Source: Erythrobasidium yunnanense (taxonomy: Eukaryota; Basidiomycota; Cystobasidiomycetes; Erythrobasidiales; Erythrobasidiaceae). From it: a stretch of 64,000 nucleotides of DNA. The stretch lies in contig BCJC01000003.1 in assembly GCA_001600175.1 (NCBI GenBank), positions 868,001-932,000 of the forward strand. The letters are read 5' to 3'. Position 1 is the first letter of the stretch. The number at the start of each line of letters is the position of its first letter. The notes under the pieces are model-generated. The model made no database searches and was not told where the DNA came from. It worked only from the letters and a program-made list of their open reading frames with translations. The position numbers and the translations under genes were made by a program. This document shows positions 14,191 through 24,507 of this stretch, piece after piece.

Positions 14191-17100
14191 TTACTGTACA
14201 TGCACAACTGGCTCGTGACGTACTAAAGCATCTTGATATGTAGGCGGTGGGTTGACCAGGCCAGTTCGGTCTGCGTTGAGAAGGAGACTCGACTGCAGTA
14301 CTTGATCGCTAATACCAGAGTTGCTGGATGCGCTGACACCAGATCGTAGTGGAGGCGCTGTATTGCCGTTAGAAGGAGGAATAATGGTGTGGGATTGACC
14401 TGTCCGAATATATTGCGAAGCCCGCTCGACTTCGGAAAGCTCATGAGGATGGAATGGGAGATCGCCGCTTGCAGCGTTGATAGACATAGCATTATTTGGA
14501 GCAGAATGCGAATATGTGGGCAGGTTTGCAGCAGCGCTCGTGCGACACTGTAAAGAAGCGTCGATAAGACAAGGACAGCTACAGAATACAGCCTACTCAC
14601 CGAGAGGATATGCATTGGGGCTTCGATTATCTGGCAGAGAAAATTCAGCAGTTGACATAATATTCGCTCGGCGTACTCACAATGTCAAATCGCTTGCGGT
14701 TTCCCTTCGCATCCGAAGCCTCGTCATCTCCCCTCTCCACCCGTAGGAAGATCTTCAGGGTATGCACTACGGAAATGTTTGCAGCCTCATGACTGGTAGA
14801 GAAATGAAGCGTGTTGTTGCAGTCGGGAACTTTGATAGATCCAGCCAAATGCCAAGGTCCCAAAGGGTCGAGTGTTGTTACGCCAACGTCTTACATGCGA
14901 GAATGCTCAGCTGCTGGCGGGACAAGACCAAGGACGTCCCGCTTACCTTCACTTGAACCGCTATCAACGATCCAGTCTGCCAGAGGGGAGCTCTGTAGAG
15001 CATCTGGTTCATCTGATACAATGGGTAGCAACGGCGAGCCATCGGTATGTTGTATCTTTAGCATCTCATATTTGCGCGCTTGAGGACTCCGGATGATCTT
15101 CCTATCTTTGGCATAGAAAGAGTATTTCTGCCCACAGCCGTCAGCTTCGGTTCAATCACAAAACTAGGCAGATGCTGACCTCTTCCAGCAGGGCTGTATA
15201 TCGGAACACTCTCATCTTCGCAAGAGGGTTCAGACGTATCGAAACTGGTATCTCGCCGCCGATAGTTGCGCTCTTGTAATGCTCAATTAGCAAGACATAC
15301 TCTGGAGCTGTAATGATCCGAACTTACTTTGCAGTGTATAGTGATCTTATAGCTAAGCTGTGTTTCCCACATGCGGTCGACAATTATGCTTTCGACGCTT
15401 TCGAGGTCATCTTCGTTGGGAGCAGCAACGATGTGGACCTCAGAAACCGTTGTTAGGTTCGGGCTGAGCGCGCCCGCCCGGTTGACGAAGCCTTTCAGCA
15501 TATATGTCACCATGCCATGGTCGGCATGTATGGTCGGAGGCAGCGAATTCGGCAGGAGAACTGCGGTACGTCAGCTTCTTGTTCTACACTGAGAATGTTG
15601 TGCACATACTGTGTATGGGATAGTTGTATGTTCCAGGCTTGAATTCGTGCCAGCCAGTATGCCTAACTCGCCCACGATCATGTTCCTCATCGTCGCTATC
15701 TTCCTCGCTATCGCTATTCGTTGGCGACTTGCTGTGATGGCCAGTAAATGCATTCTTTATGGCTTTCAGTCCTGATGCCCTGCCCCTGCTGGTACTCTCG
15801 CTTGCGCGAGTAGAGGAAACGGGTCTCTGCCTTTCCGGGCTGGTTTGCCGCTCTACTCGCGTAGTAGACATGCCTCGTACCAAGCTGCTTAGACTGAAGC
15901 GAGCTGATTTAGGCTTGTCTCCGCGGCCGCTGCTCGATGGTGAGCGAGGACCTATACTTGGGTGCCGCATGGCGGAGGGAGCTGGAGAAGCACCACGTCC
16001 CATTGGCGAAGCTGACGTATTAGAGGCAACAAAGGAGTGAGTAGAAGGCTCTTCCAGATGTAGATGTTGGATGCTTGCGGGTGACCTGACTGCCAATTCC
16101 GATCGTTGCTGTTCCTCCATAGTACCATTACCGTTGGTACGATGCCTGCGAGCTGGGCCTAGAGAACGACCTCTTTCATCATGATCAGATGTAGTAGATA
16201 CGCTCGCATGGCTAACGTTCGTTTGGACCAAACCCAAAGGATGTCCGGTATCCTGACTGCTGGTGGGGTGCTCTTCCGGATGTGCTAGGTGCTGTATCGC
16301 CTGAGACTCTTCGTATGTAAGAATTGAAGGACCTGCTGAGCCGTTGATCGTGGAATTCACACCTTCTGGCATTGACGGCGCATGATTGCCAGTAGACATT
16401 GTTTCGCGGACTTGCGTAGGATCGCTACGTTCCTCTGTAACTCGTGGAGCAGGCGACGATGACGGAGATGGCGAAGGTGATGTCGCTGCACGAGTTGCAG
16501 AAGGACGAGCCGTGTCTTGGTGAAGGTCGGCTTGGACTGTCCGCTGGGGATGAGACAAGGAAAGGGACCGTAACGTGCTTGGGAGATCTTCGGGCAGCAT
16601 ATTGGCATTGGAGGTGCTCGAAGTGTATGCCATGACAGAAGAAGCCCTCTCTGCGACTCCTCGGGATGCAGATCGGGAGAAGCTGCTCCGTCTTGGAATA
16701 GTCGAGACGGCCCGCCTCGTATTATCATGCGCTGAAGCATCATAAAAGAGAACTTGTTTGTCTATCAAAGTCGTTCGCTCTAGTGTATCGAGACGTCTTG
16801 GACCGATACCCTAAAGCAAGCATGATCGTCCATTCAGCCGTTAACACTTAGCCATTTAGAATGCACACACCTCTGGCCATTCCGTCCTACTTTGTCCTTT
16901 CAGGCGTACTCCAATCTTCTTTATGCGAGTGGGTTTCGAAATGGTGAAACTGAGGACTCCTCGCAGAACAGCAGGCGGCCGTACGTAGTCTATGTGGGAT
17001 TCTTCTGGGACGTGCCTCTCATTATTCGAAAGTCTACCAGCTTCAGGTGTTGCATCCCGACTTGCTCTTCTGCTAGGAGATCTGCTATCGTCCGGTCTTC

Positions 17101-17434
17101 GACTTGGAGTCAACGAACGTCCTCGACTCTGGCTTCTAGCTCCAGCACCACCTCTGCCAGTGGGTGTAGCATATGTAAACATCCCAGCGGGACTTGCATC
17201 AGTTGCGCCGAAAGCTCCGCCAGCTGGCGTGCCATAGCCTTGTCGTCGGACTGGTCCATCTTCACTGGCCTCCTGCGCAGCACGGTTCCGCTGTCGTCTG
17301 CGTTCTCTTCTATCAGTCGCAGAATCCAGATTATGAAGGCTGTCGAAAGGGCTTCCGATTAGCTGATGCTTCCAAGACTGGCACGCCCGACCGCACAAGA
17401 CAACGGGTTCAGCCAGACGCAGCCGCACCGACAT
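14191..17434 (-). CDS. Alpha-arrestin with PPxY motif and large insertion
   Basis: Alpha-arrestins (ART family) recruit a Rsp5/NEDD4-type ubiquitin ligase to plasma-membrane transporters and trigger their endocytosis. Exons in transcript order are 17434-16871, 16810-15610, 15560-15328, 15272-15180, 15127-14947, 14889-14681, 14630-14601 and 14547-14191, giving 955 aa. The N-lobe begins with VRLRLAEPVVL at residue 3 and continues LRGVLSFTISKPTRIKKIGV at about residue 160. The N-lobe resumes with HEFKPGTYNYPIHILLPNSL near residue 575, and the C-lobe carries GGEIPVSIRLNPLAKM. The PPxY ligase-binding motif (NPPPTYQDAL) sits about 18 residues from the C-terminus. About 360 residues of Ser/Arg/Glu-rich sequence interrupt the N-lobe. 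It faces EDC3 tail to tail. Confidence 0.88.
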
Positions 17435-17584
17435 GCTGCGTAGCCTTCAGTAATTGTCGACTCTTCGTTGCAGATTGCATGTGTTGGCGTGAATTGGAGA
17501 GAGCCAACGGCTTTTGACAGCTGGCAATTAGCGATAAGAAATCAGGCACAATCGCAGATTCATGAAACAGCTAAGCTTTGCATT

Positions 17585-18686
17585 CTATGCTATGTACGTA
17601 CAAGGTACAGCACGCGTTTCTAGCCATTCCTTAAGGTGCGATGGAAGACTGAGATAAGCGGCCTCACGCATGTCGTCCCAGACATTCAGCTCTTTTCCAG
17701 CTATCAAATCGTTAAGATCAAGCGAGCTTTCTGCCATACTATAGCCTGCCAAACCTTCACTCCAGTACTTGTGCCCAAGGAAGCTGTCAATGCTCCTGCA
17801 ACTGGAGGTCTCGCTCAACATCGAATCCAGCATATCGAAGAGTAAATTTGCCAAAGATGTAGGCAGACTGGGTCTATTGCTGGATAGCATCTCGAGCAAA
17901 TCTCCCTTGGGTTTTCTGGAACAGTCGTGGCCTCCCATCTACAACAGAGTTCAGCCAGCTTCACAGGAAAGTGGAGCCCGCCGCCTACCGAAGCGTTTAG
18001 CATCAAGGCTGCCAAATGCTGGATATCCATCCCTTGTTTCTCTCTCCTACCACACATGTCTATCAGTCTGACGGAAAAGTCCGGCATCAAGAGTGCATTC
18101 TCCACTTTCAAATCCCCTGAAGAGTAGCCCTTGGCGTGGAGAGCTACGAGACCTAGCAGAATTTGGGCTGAGATATACTTGACGAAGATTGCAGGCAATT
18201 TATTAGCCCCTCTGGTCTTGGATGGCCCAGTAGCCTGCAAAAACGGAAGGTTTCGCGTCAATGTAGATTCGTTCCTGCACGATGGCTGGTCGTTACCATC
18301 TCCAACTCTGCAAGGCTACAGACTCCGACCTCCATCACCAGGATATCATCTCCCTCTACTGAATCTGGCCAGCCTCGAACAAGAAACGGTGATGCCAGAC
18401 TGCTCATTATAGCTCTTTCGGTCGCAAACTGTGCCAACGTATCATCATCCGTCCAATGGGTATCCGAAGTCGCAAGCTTTAATGCCACTTTGTTTGGTAA
18501 AGCGCCTTCATTCTGCATTGGGGGTTCCGCCAGATAGACATGGGAAGAGTCTGAGTACAAGACGTGTCACCATACAACTGAAGAATCGGAAGGCTGCACC
18601 TCACAGCCATCGCCTATCTCCTGGAGCAGTCTGAACCCTCTCAGCTCCGTAGGAAATGTCTTCACCGGGTCCGATAGTCTGGACAT
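17585..18686 (-). CDS. Divergent protein kinase fold, probable pseudokinase
   Basis: Exons 18686-18605, 18550-18297, 18234-17989 and 17938-17585 give 311 aa with all phases closing. The order of motifs is that of a protein kinase: glycine loop EIGDGYSSHVYLAEP (residues 23-37), VALK with Lys52, a helix-C Glu near residue 72, HAKGYSSGDLKVENALL in place of the HRD loop (Asp153 and Asn158 kept, His and Arg lost), LIDMCG in place of DFG (Asp171 kept), and a C-lobe helix DIQHLAALML. Only about 10 residues separate the DMC triplet from that helix, so the activation segment and APE motif are missing. The end YWSEG fits the usual C-lobe end. Substrate and pathway are unknown. I infer weak or no catalysis. 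Confidence 0.75.
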
Positions 18687-19097
18687 ATCTGGCTCTTACG
18701 CCTCGATTTTGAAGGCAAAGAATGAAGATGCTGCTAGACAAGCCGATGCTCTCTGGGACCAGTTGGCAAAGTATGCTCCCTTTGTTCAGCAATTTGGCTG
18801 TCTTTGGTTGTCGGTCGCTAGCAGGCATTGCATGTCATCACTACATCTACAACACTCTCTACTCCGCCAGTTACCTGACACTAACGATCCTAGCTACTGT
18901 ACCCCATCCTCGTCTTTCTTTCAGATGGTCCGGCTCCTCTAAGTACCTTTCACGTCAATGCTAGGCTAATCTGAAGGGAGACGCACGACAAAGGTTGCAA
19001 TGGACTCTGACTTGCCAGAGGGCGGCCGACTGCTTCTATCGCTTAGACGCCAAAGCAAGACCACTAGAAGACACTGGTCAACCAGGAAGCCGACATT
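18687..19097. other. Intergenic stretch with unresolved open frames
   Basis: This contains the promoter of the pseudokinase gene. Two overlapping plus-strand frames cross it: a charged frame at about 18709-18942 without an ATG, and an 80-codon ATG frame (18722-18964) with a hydrophobic stretch. Neither has matching partners on both sides, so no gene is claimed. Confidence 0.35.
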
Positions 19098-19585
19098 ATG
19101 TCACCCGCTCCAAGCCGTCACCAGAGCTTAGGGTCCTCGAGCTTATCAGGCAGTCGGCAGCGTACAGGGTCGATGTCTTCGACAAGATCGATCAGCAGCA
19201 ACATGATATCGACAAGGAGAACAAGCGCAGGTTCGTAGATGGAATGCTCTGCTGGGCGTAAGCTGATCTTGAGTCAGCTTCAGCTCCACTTCCAGCTTTC
19301 GTACTGGGACGAGAGAGAGCAAGCGCCCTCTTGCATAAAAGACCTGCCCGTTCAAAGCCATTGGTCGAATGGGACGTGCGCTCACACAACAGGCTAGCTT
19401 TCGAACACTCACATCGAAAAGGCCTCAAGACTGCGATGGAGACTCTTCGAGACAATATAAGGCGCTTTTCGTGCCTGCCGCAGCCTTTACGCAGACTGAC
19501 ACTGGAATCAGGTGTTTGCGAAGTGGTGGTAATATTGCTGAGTGCACTGCCAAGTCGCATGACGGATAGGAACGGTATCTCCTAA
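19098..19585 (+). CDS. Possible small two-exon gene, unknown function
   Basis: I do not recognise it. Exons 19098-19230 and 19284-19585 join in phase across a 53-nt intron (donor GTTCGT, acceptor TTCAG) to give 144 aa. The N-terminal third is Ser/Arg-rich (MSPAPSRHQSLGSSSLSGS). The rest is basic and amphipathic, for example KGLKTAMETLRDNIRRF. A second plus-strand frame over exon 1 (PELRVLELIRQSAAY) also looks protein-like, so either the model is wrong in exon 1 or only one frame is used. No antisense gene explains the region better. Confidence is low. Confidence 0.35.
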
Positions 19586-19912
19586 GAGATGTATTGGACG
19601 AGCACGGTGCTCGTGTGGGAGTTTAGCGACATCTATTTTCAAGCCAAAGATGCAGCTGCTGTGTAGCTAGGAGCTTGTTGTAACCGCCTACGCTGCCGCC
19701 AAGGAAGGTTCACCATCATCTCGATGCAGCGTTGATCAGGCATGCACCTCTCTTGTAGGACCGCCTTTGGTGCTTGACCTTCCATGGCACTGAAGTGCGC
19801 CGTTCAACCGCCCTTCATCGTATATTGCGTTTGTCCTCCGAGACCATTGTGCTTGGCCTTTCATGTCACTCAAGGGATGCTTGGTAGTCCAGTGACAATG
19901 GCTGTCCCAGGG

Positions 19913-19919
19913 TATAAAG
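19913..19919 (+). promoter_or_regulatory. TATA box (TATAAAG) upstream of the gene at 20006
   Basis: TATAAAG sits 87 bp upstream of the ATG at 20006 in a GC-richer setting, a usual distance for a fungal core promoter. The surrounding gap 19586-20005 holds no other gene that I can support. Confidence 0.5.
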
Positions 19920-20005
19920 CGCGCCTGTTGTCCGTCATCCTTGTCTCTCATCAACACAAGATTTTCACAAACCAGCTTTGAGAGTTTGGAGCCAAGAAAG
20001 CAAGC

Positions 20006-20619
20006 ATGTCTGAGTCCTCATCCCAAAGAAAGATGTCTGGGTCCTCACATTCATCTCAATCCTCACGATCGTCTCCATCGTCTCAACCTAGGAAGCCGGC
20101 AATTGGCGCAAATGGGGTCACCAAGCTCCAGCGACCTCCTTTCTACTCAAGAAACACCTGTAGGTACCAATCAGTGCAACAGTACACGAGGATACGATAC
20201 TAATACCTGCTTTAGCGTTCCAAGGTGTTGCCACCTACGGCCTTGGTCTGGAGAGGGCAGGAGCCATCTTGGCCAAACCGCCTGCTAAGTCGCGGCCCCG
20301 TCCCATGGCTCGCAATCGCACCGAGTCGGACGATGAAATGCACTTGAGATGGTTCCTGGAAGAAGAGCGAGAGAAGCGTATGCTCATCATGAAGTTCTTA
20401 CGCATGAACGTGGAGCTCTGGAGTTCTATGTCCGACAAGTCAACGCGCAAGATGTTGCTCCTCTTGGCAGTATGCCAACCAATCACGAGGATCTTGGCTG
20501 AACTGCCCACCCGTGGCAAGGACAGTAGCACGGAAGAAGTTGAATGGGAGAGTACTCTTCTCGTATGGGAATTATCGACTATCTATTGGTGGGCCCTGAG
20601 CTTGGCCGCTCGCAAGTAG
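20006..20619 (+). CDS. Small protein of unknown function, Ser-rich N-terminus and helical C-terminus
   Basis: I do not recognise it. Exons 20006-20159 and 20216-20619 join in phase over a 56-nt intron with donor GTAGGT, a CTAAT-like branch site and acceptor TTTAG. The product is 185 aa. The first 30 residues are Ser-rich with short repeats (SGSSHSSQSSRSSPSSQ). Residues about 90-150 are predicted helical and charged (MHLRWFLEEEREKRMLIMKF). The C-terminus is more hydrophobic (WELSTIYWWALSLAARK). No signal peptide is seen. A TATA box lies 87 bp upstream. It converges on the CofD-like gene. The clean intron and TATA box make a real gene likely, though no family can be named. Confidence 0.6.
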
Positions 20620-20732
20620 ACGGCATGTAACAGCTTCCGGATTTGGCCGTATTTCGTTAAGCATTGCAATCGATCTTTATTATCCGAAATCCGAAGTGTT
20701 CCTGCTTCGTGTCTTTTGATTTCGGCGAGTCA

Positions 20733-22781
20733 TCACGGAACTTTGTCTGCCGGAGAGCCATCTTGTTGAACAGCTAAGATAGACGTGAGAGCAGCCTTGA
20801 GATTGGCATCCCCGAAGCGTTCATCCGGTATTGGCACGCATGCTATATTCATCTCCTGCATGTATATGCATCAGTAAGCTTCACTAGACTGTTTTCAGCT
20901 TGACTTACCTGAAACTTGTCAAGATCGACAGGTACCTTGCCATTTTCTAGATACACAAGGTGAGTGACATAATCGCAAGGGGAGAAAGCATGCATCTTCC
21001 TCGACGGTGACGGCTGCGACTGCTGGTGGTAAAGCGGAAGGCTTGCGATTCCTCCATTGAGATGGTTCGTCACAGCTTGAACCTGCGTACAAGCTGATGA
21101 TCAGCATGAAAACAACTTGGCAAGATGGTGAGCTCACGAAGTCCACAGCCGTCAGACCTTCGCTCTCCCTGTCGAAAGTGGCATTGAGGAGCAGCATTTT
21201 GACTTTCAGCTTTGACGACATGGCTATAGCGCTGCCCACGCCAGTCAGTGCCAGAGGTGGTATCAGACTTGTATACAGCGAGCTGTGAGTACAAGTGAGC
21301 GTATGATTTGCAGACGACGGTTTTCTGACCCCTCACCCGCACGAATATACGAGAACCTCGGACGTTGCTAGGCCGTTCAGAAAGGCAGAACTCGGCGCAG
21401 GAAAGGTTTCTTGACCGTAGGTGTTGAGATATATTATGCGGGAGATAGGAGAGGGCAGGGTCCTCCAGCTTCCATCATCATCTTTGCTGAAGACTATGTT
21501 TCCAGCTGGTTGAAGTCGTTGTCGGTCGGTGCGATTCGTGTCCCAGGATGTTTCGCCGTCATCGACATCTTGCTGATTCATATCGAATGCCGTTCGTGCT
21601 ATTACCGATAAATTGTCATCATCGTCGATGTCGTTTGAGCTTGTCCGGGAGTGCGAGTATAGGGGTGAATGCACAGCAGGTGTATGTTGAGCACGAGAGA
21701 CAGGTCTCGATGAAGAGGTGGAATGGCTAGTCGAGGCCGATGCGAGATGCGAGTGTGGTAGCTTTAGGTGGCCTAAGCTGTTGCGTCTCGGATCGCGAAT
21801 TGGTTGCGCTGACTGGCTAGACGCGTGTTCGTTCCAGGGTAGAGGAGTGGCGGGCGTATAGCTCCCGGCTACAGGCTCGTCGCCGTAGGGATGGTCTTGG
21901 CTAGGATGCGAGATCTCGTTTTGGCCGACAATACGGCTTCCATCTGCCAATTCAGCAGCGATCGTAACTAGGGAATTCGTGTTGATGGCAGGGACGACTG
22001 AGTAGTCTGTGGAGATACCGCAGACGGAAGAGAACAGGAAGATGGCCGATTGAAGAGAGCGGACGAATAGCTGTGCCCCGGCAAGCCAGAAATTTCCAAT
22101 GCTACCAGACCTATAGTTGAAGCGCCGCTGCGCCCTCCGCAGACAGGCATGCTCGAAGTGTACTGGAGATGTTCCTCAGCACAATCAAGGACATGGCATA
22201 TTCAGCCTACCTAAGAAAGCACGAATAGCTTCTCTTCGATCTGTAGGGATATTCCGCCAAAGCTGATGGCTGCCTTCAACTATGTCGAGCCTGAAAGATC
22301 ACAATCAGAATTGTGTGAAGCCGCGGGCAGCATCGCTCCACGCACCACTCCTGCTTGACGCGAGTGCCATCCTCGTCACTTGGCAAGCGATACGAAAACA
22401 AGTCTCTAAGACCTCGCTTGTCTGGCGTGTCTGGGATAAGGCGGACTAGCCTACTCCGTATATCACCTGGCAAATGTAGAAATGTAAGCTTAGATGCGGG
22501 ATAAGACACGTGTCGCGGAGCTCACCGAGAGACGGTCCTCCAAGTACTCTGCGTGTTGGCCGCAGCATCAGCGAAAGTCGCAGTACCTTCCATATGTTTG
22601 CATACCTGATGATCTCGCTGGAGCTACCGCCGTTATCTGACACAGGAAGGATAAAGCGACAGATGGGAAATAGGCCAGTAAAGCTGTCCAGTATTTCATT
22701 TGCAGCTGTTCCACCAGATACGACGATGACAGATTGTGCAGAGACGTTGCTTTCTGGAGGTTTATCGCCTTCTTGCATCAT
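20733..22781 (-). CDS. CofD/YvcK-like (UPF0052) nucleotide-binding protein
   Basis: This belongs to the family of bacterial YvcK (gluconeogenesis factor) and archaeal CofD (2-phospholactate transferase). The function of the fungal members is not settled. Exons 22781-22606, 22548-22526, 22466-22346, 22290-22211, 22162-21337, 21282-21138, 21082-20909 and 20855-20733 give 555 aa. Family motifs are SVIVVSGGTAANEIL, then LPVSDNGGSSSEIIRVLGGP, LGDIRSRLVRLIP, the Asn-containing RRFNYRSGSIGNFWL and a C-terminal Rossmann-like half. A Ser-rich insert of about 140 aa lies between FVRS and YLNTYGQETF. The motif VLGGPSL is encoded by a 23-nt microexon. The start is the first in-frame ATG (a second ATG follows directly). 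The frame extends upstream without an ATG, so a further 5' exon is possible. Confidence 0.85.
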
Positions 22782-23089
22782 AGAAGCGGAGGCGCGATAG
22801 CAGCTCTTTCGGACCTTGGCTCTGTCTCCTCCCGGGTGAGATTCAGAGTTATGCAACTTCGAGGAATCTAGCAGTAAAGACAGTGAGTAGCTAGTCGAAA
22901 AAGCTCGGGCTGGCGAACAGGGACCAAGGCAAGAGAGAAGGACCGATGTCGCAACGTGGACCTCTTCAATTCATTTACTGTCACTGCATTCCAAATATAT
23001 ATGCTTGCTACAACACGGAAAATCTCGTAAAACTAGGCTCAATATCCGGTAAAGACACTCTAACGACACACCTTCGCAAGCCTATCAAA

Positions 23090-24292
23090 CTACGACGCGA
23101 CCTGCGCCATCACTTTTGCTAGCAGGCTTTGCAGTACGGAGTACTTCTTGTCCGCAGACAAGCTCATAAAGACCGTCGCGACTGCTTTTCCTTTCGCATC
23201 TCTGATCTGTCCAATCTTACCACCGCTATACGCGCCAATGGCCTGTGGAAGAACGGTAGATGCAATGAGTACTCGGAAAATTCCTTGTGGACTGCATTCG
23301 GAGGCCGACTCACCGCTCCAGGCAGATTGCCGACTATGAAACCCATCACTGCGCCTGAGCCTGCTCCTACCCACCGCCAGAAAGGTACTGTACGCTCTAC
23401 TTCTGGTGTAAGCAAATCTTCGAAAACATCGCTGAAGACCTGGTGAGGAAAAAGTGACACGTGGTTCAGGACGGTTCAGATAGAAGGCCGAGTAGGAAGG
23501 AGGGAAGTGAAGGGCCAGTAGGCACGAGCGAAGGAAGTGCAGTTGTATGGTAGTCGAGGAAAATGAAGGCCTATAATAGGCGGAATAGAGCTCACATATT
23601 CGGCATTTGGCCTTGCGCTCTCGCTTCCTGCTGAGCTTGAAGCATCATCGTCTGCATGGCTAAAGCCAGCTCCTCCTCTACTGAAGAATGACTGGAAGAA
23701 GTTCGCCGATGACGAGTCCGAGTTGTCCGCATTCCATCCACCTGGAACTTCTTGACGGGCAGCTCTTTGATTGTCGTAGGCCCGCTTTCGAGCAGGATCG
23801 GATAGAACGTAGTACGCGTCGGCTACCGTCTGAAATTTGGCTGTCGCATCTGCTCGTTGCTTTTCTGTCGCGTTCTTGAGCCTATCCGGATGCGTCAAGA
23901 GGGATTGCTTCTGTAGAAGCAGAGAATCAGATTCGGCGTCAGTAACTAGTGCATATTACACGCTGTTTCCTGCATGCTCATGGCCCATCGCTTCCTCTAA
24001 TCAGCTTCTCGCTTCCAGCCTGCTCCTCCTCATGGACCGAACCTGTACAGTGCATGGAGCCTGGAAGTCTTGCAGCGGCAGCTCATCTCTATCCATATAG
24101 AGAAGCAATAGCGGTGTCTTGAGGGCAGAAGAAGGTGTCGAAGAGGAGCAGGGCGGATGGACCAAAGAACGAATGCTGATCCAGGAATTGCGGCCAGACT
24201 CGACCCACCTTATATGCCGTACGTATCTCGCTTTCTGTAGCTGTCTCGCTGATGCTCAGGATGGCATAGTAGTCAGGAAAGGTACTCGACAT
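23090..24292 (-). CDS. J-domain (DnaJ/Hsp40) protein with hydrophobic C-terminal segment
   Basis: J-proteins stimulate the ATPase of Hsp70 chaperones. Exons 24292-24209, 23910-23596, 23439-23314 and 23242-23090 give 225 aa. The J domain occupies residues 6-75: YYAILSISETATESEIRTAY, then the HPD loop in KQSLLTHPDRL, then FQTVADAYYVLSDPARKRAY. There is no G/F region or zinc finger, so it is a class III type. The C-terminal part has Gly-rich hydrophobic stretches (GAGSGAVMGFIVGNLPGA, AIGAYSGGKIG) that could be membrane-associated. The first intron, between helix II and the HPD loop, is 298 nt, about five times the local norm, and no exon could be placed in it. The 3' end of MMM1 lies 216 bp upstream on the same strand. 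Confidence 0.9.
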
Positions 24293-24507
24293 GTTGTAGG
24301 TTGTGACGTGTACGAGAAGCGGCACGTGAAGGAATTGGAAGAAGCAAGAGAGGAGGTACCCAAGTCAAATCACAAGTCAAGCAGGTAATGTAGCGATAAC
24401 TATGTATCTATTGCGGTGAAAGCCTGACAGAAGACTGAGTGGCAGCAGAGCTGCCTGTGCTGTACAACGACATCCTGCTGAACATGTTATGCAGTAGTAT
24501 GAAAAGA

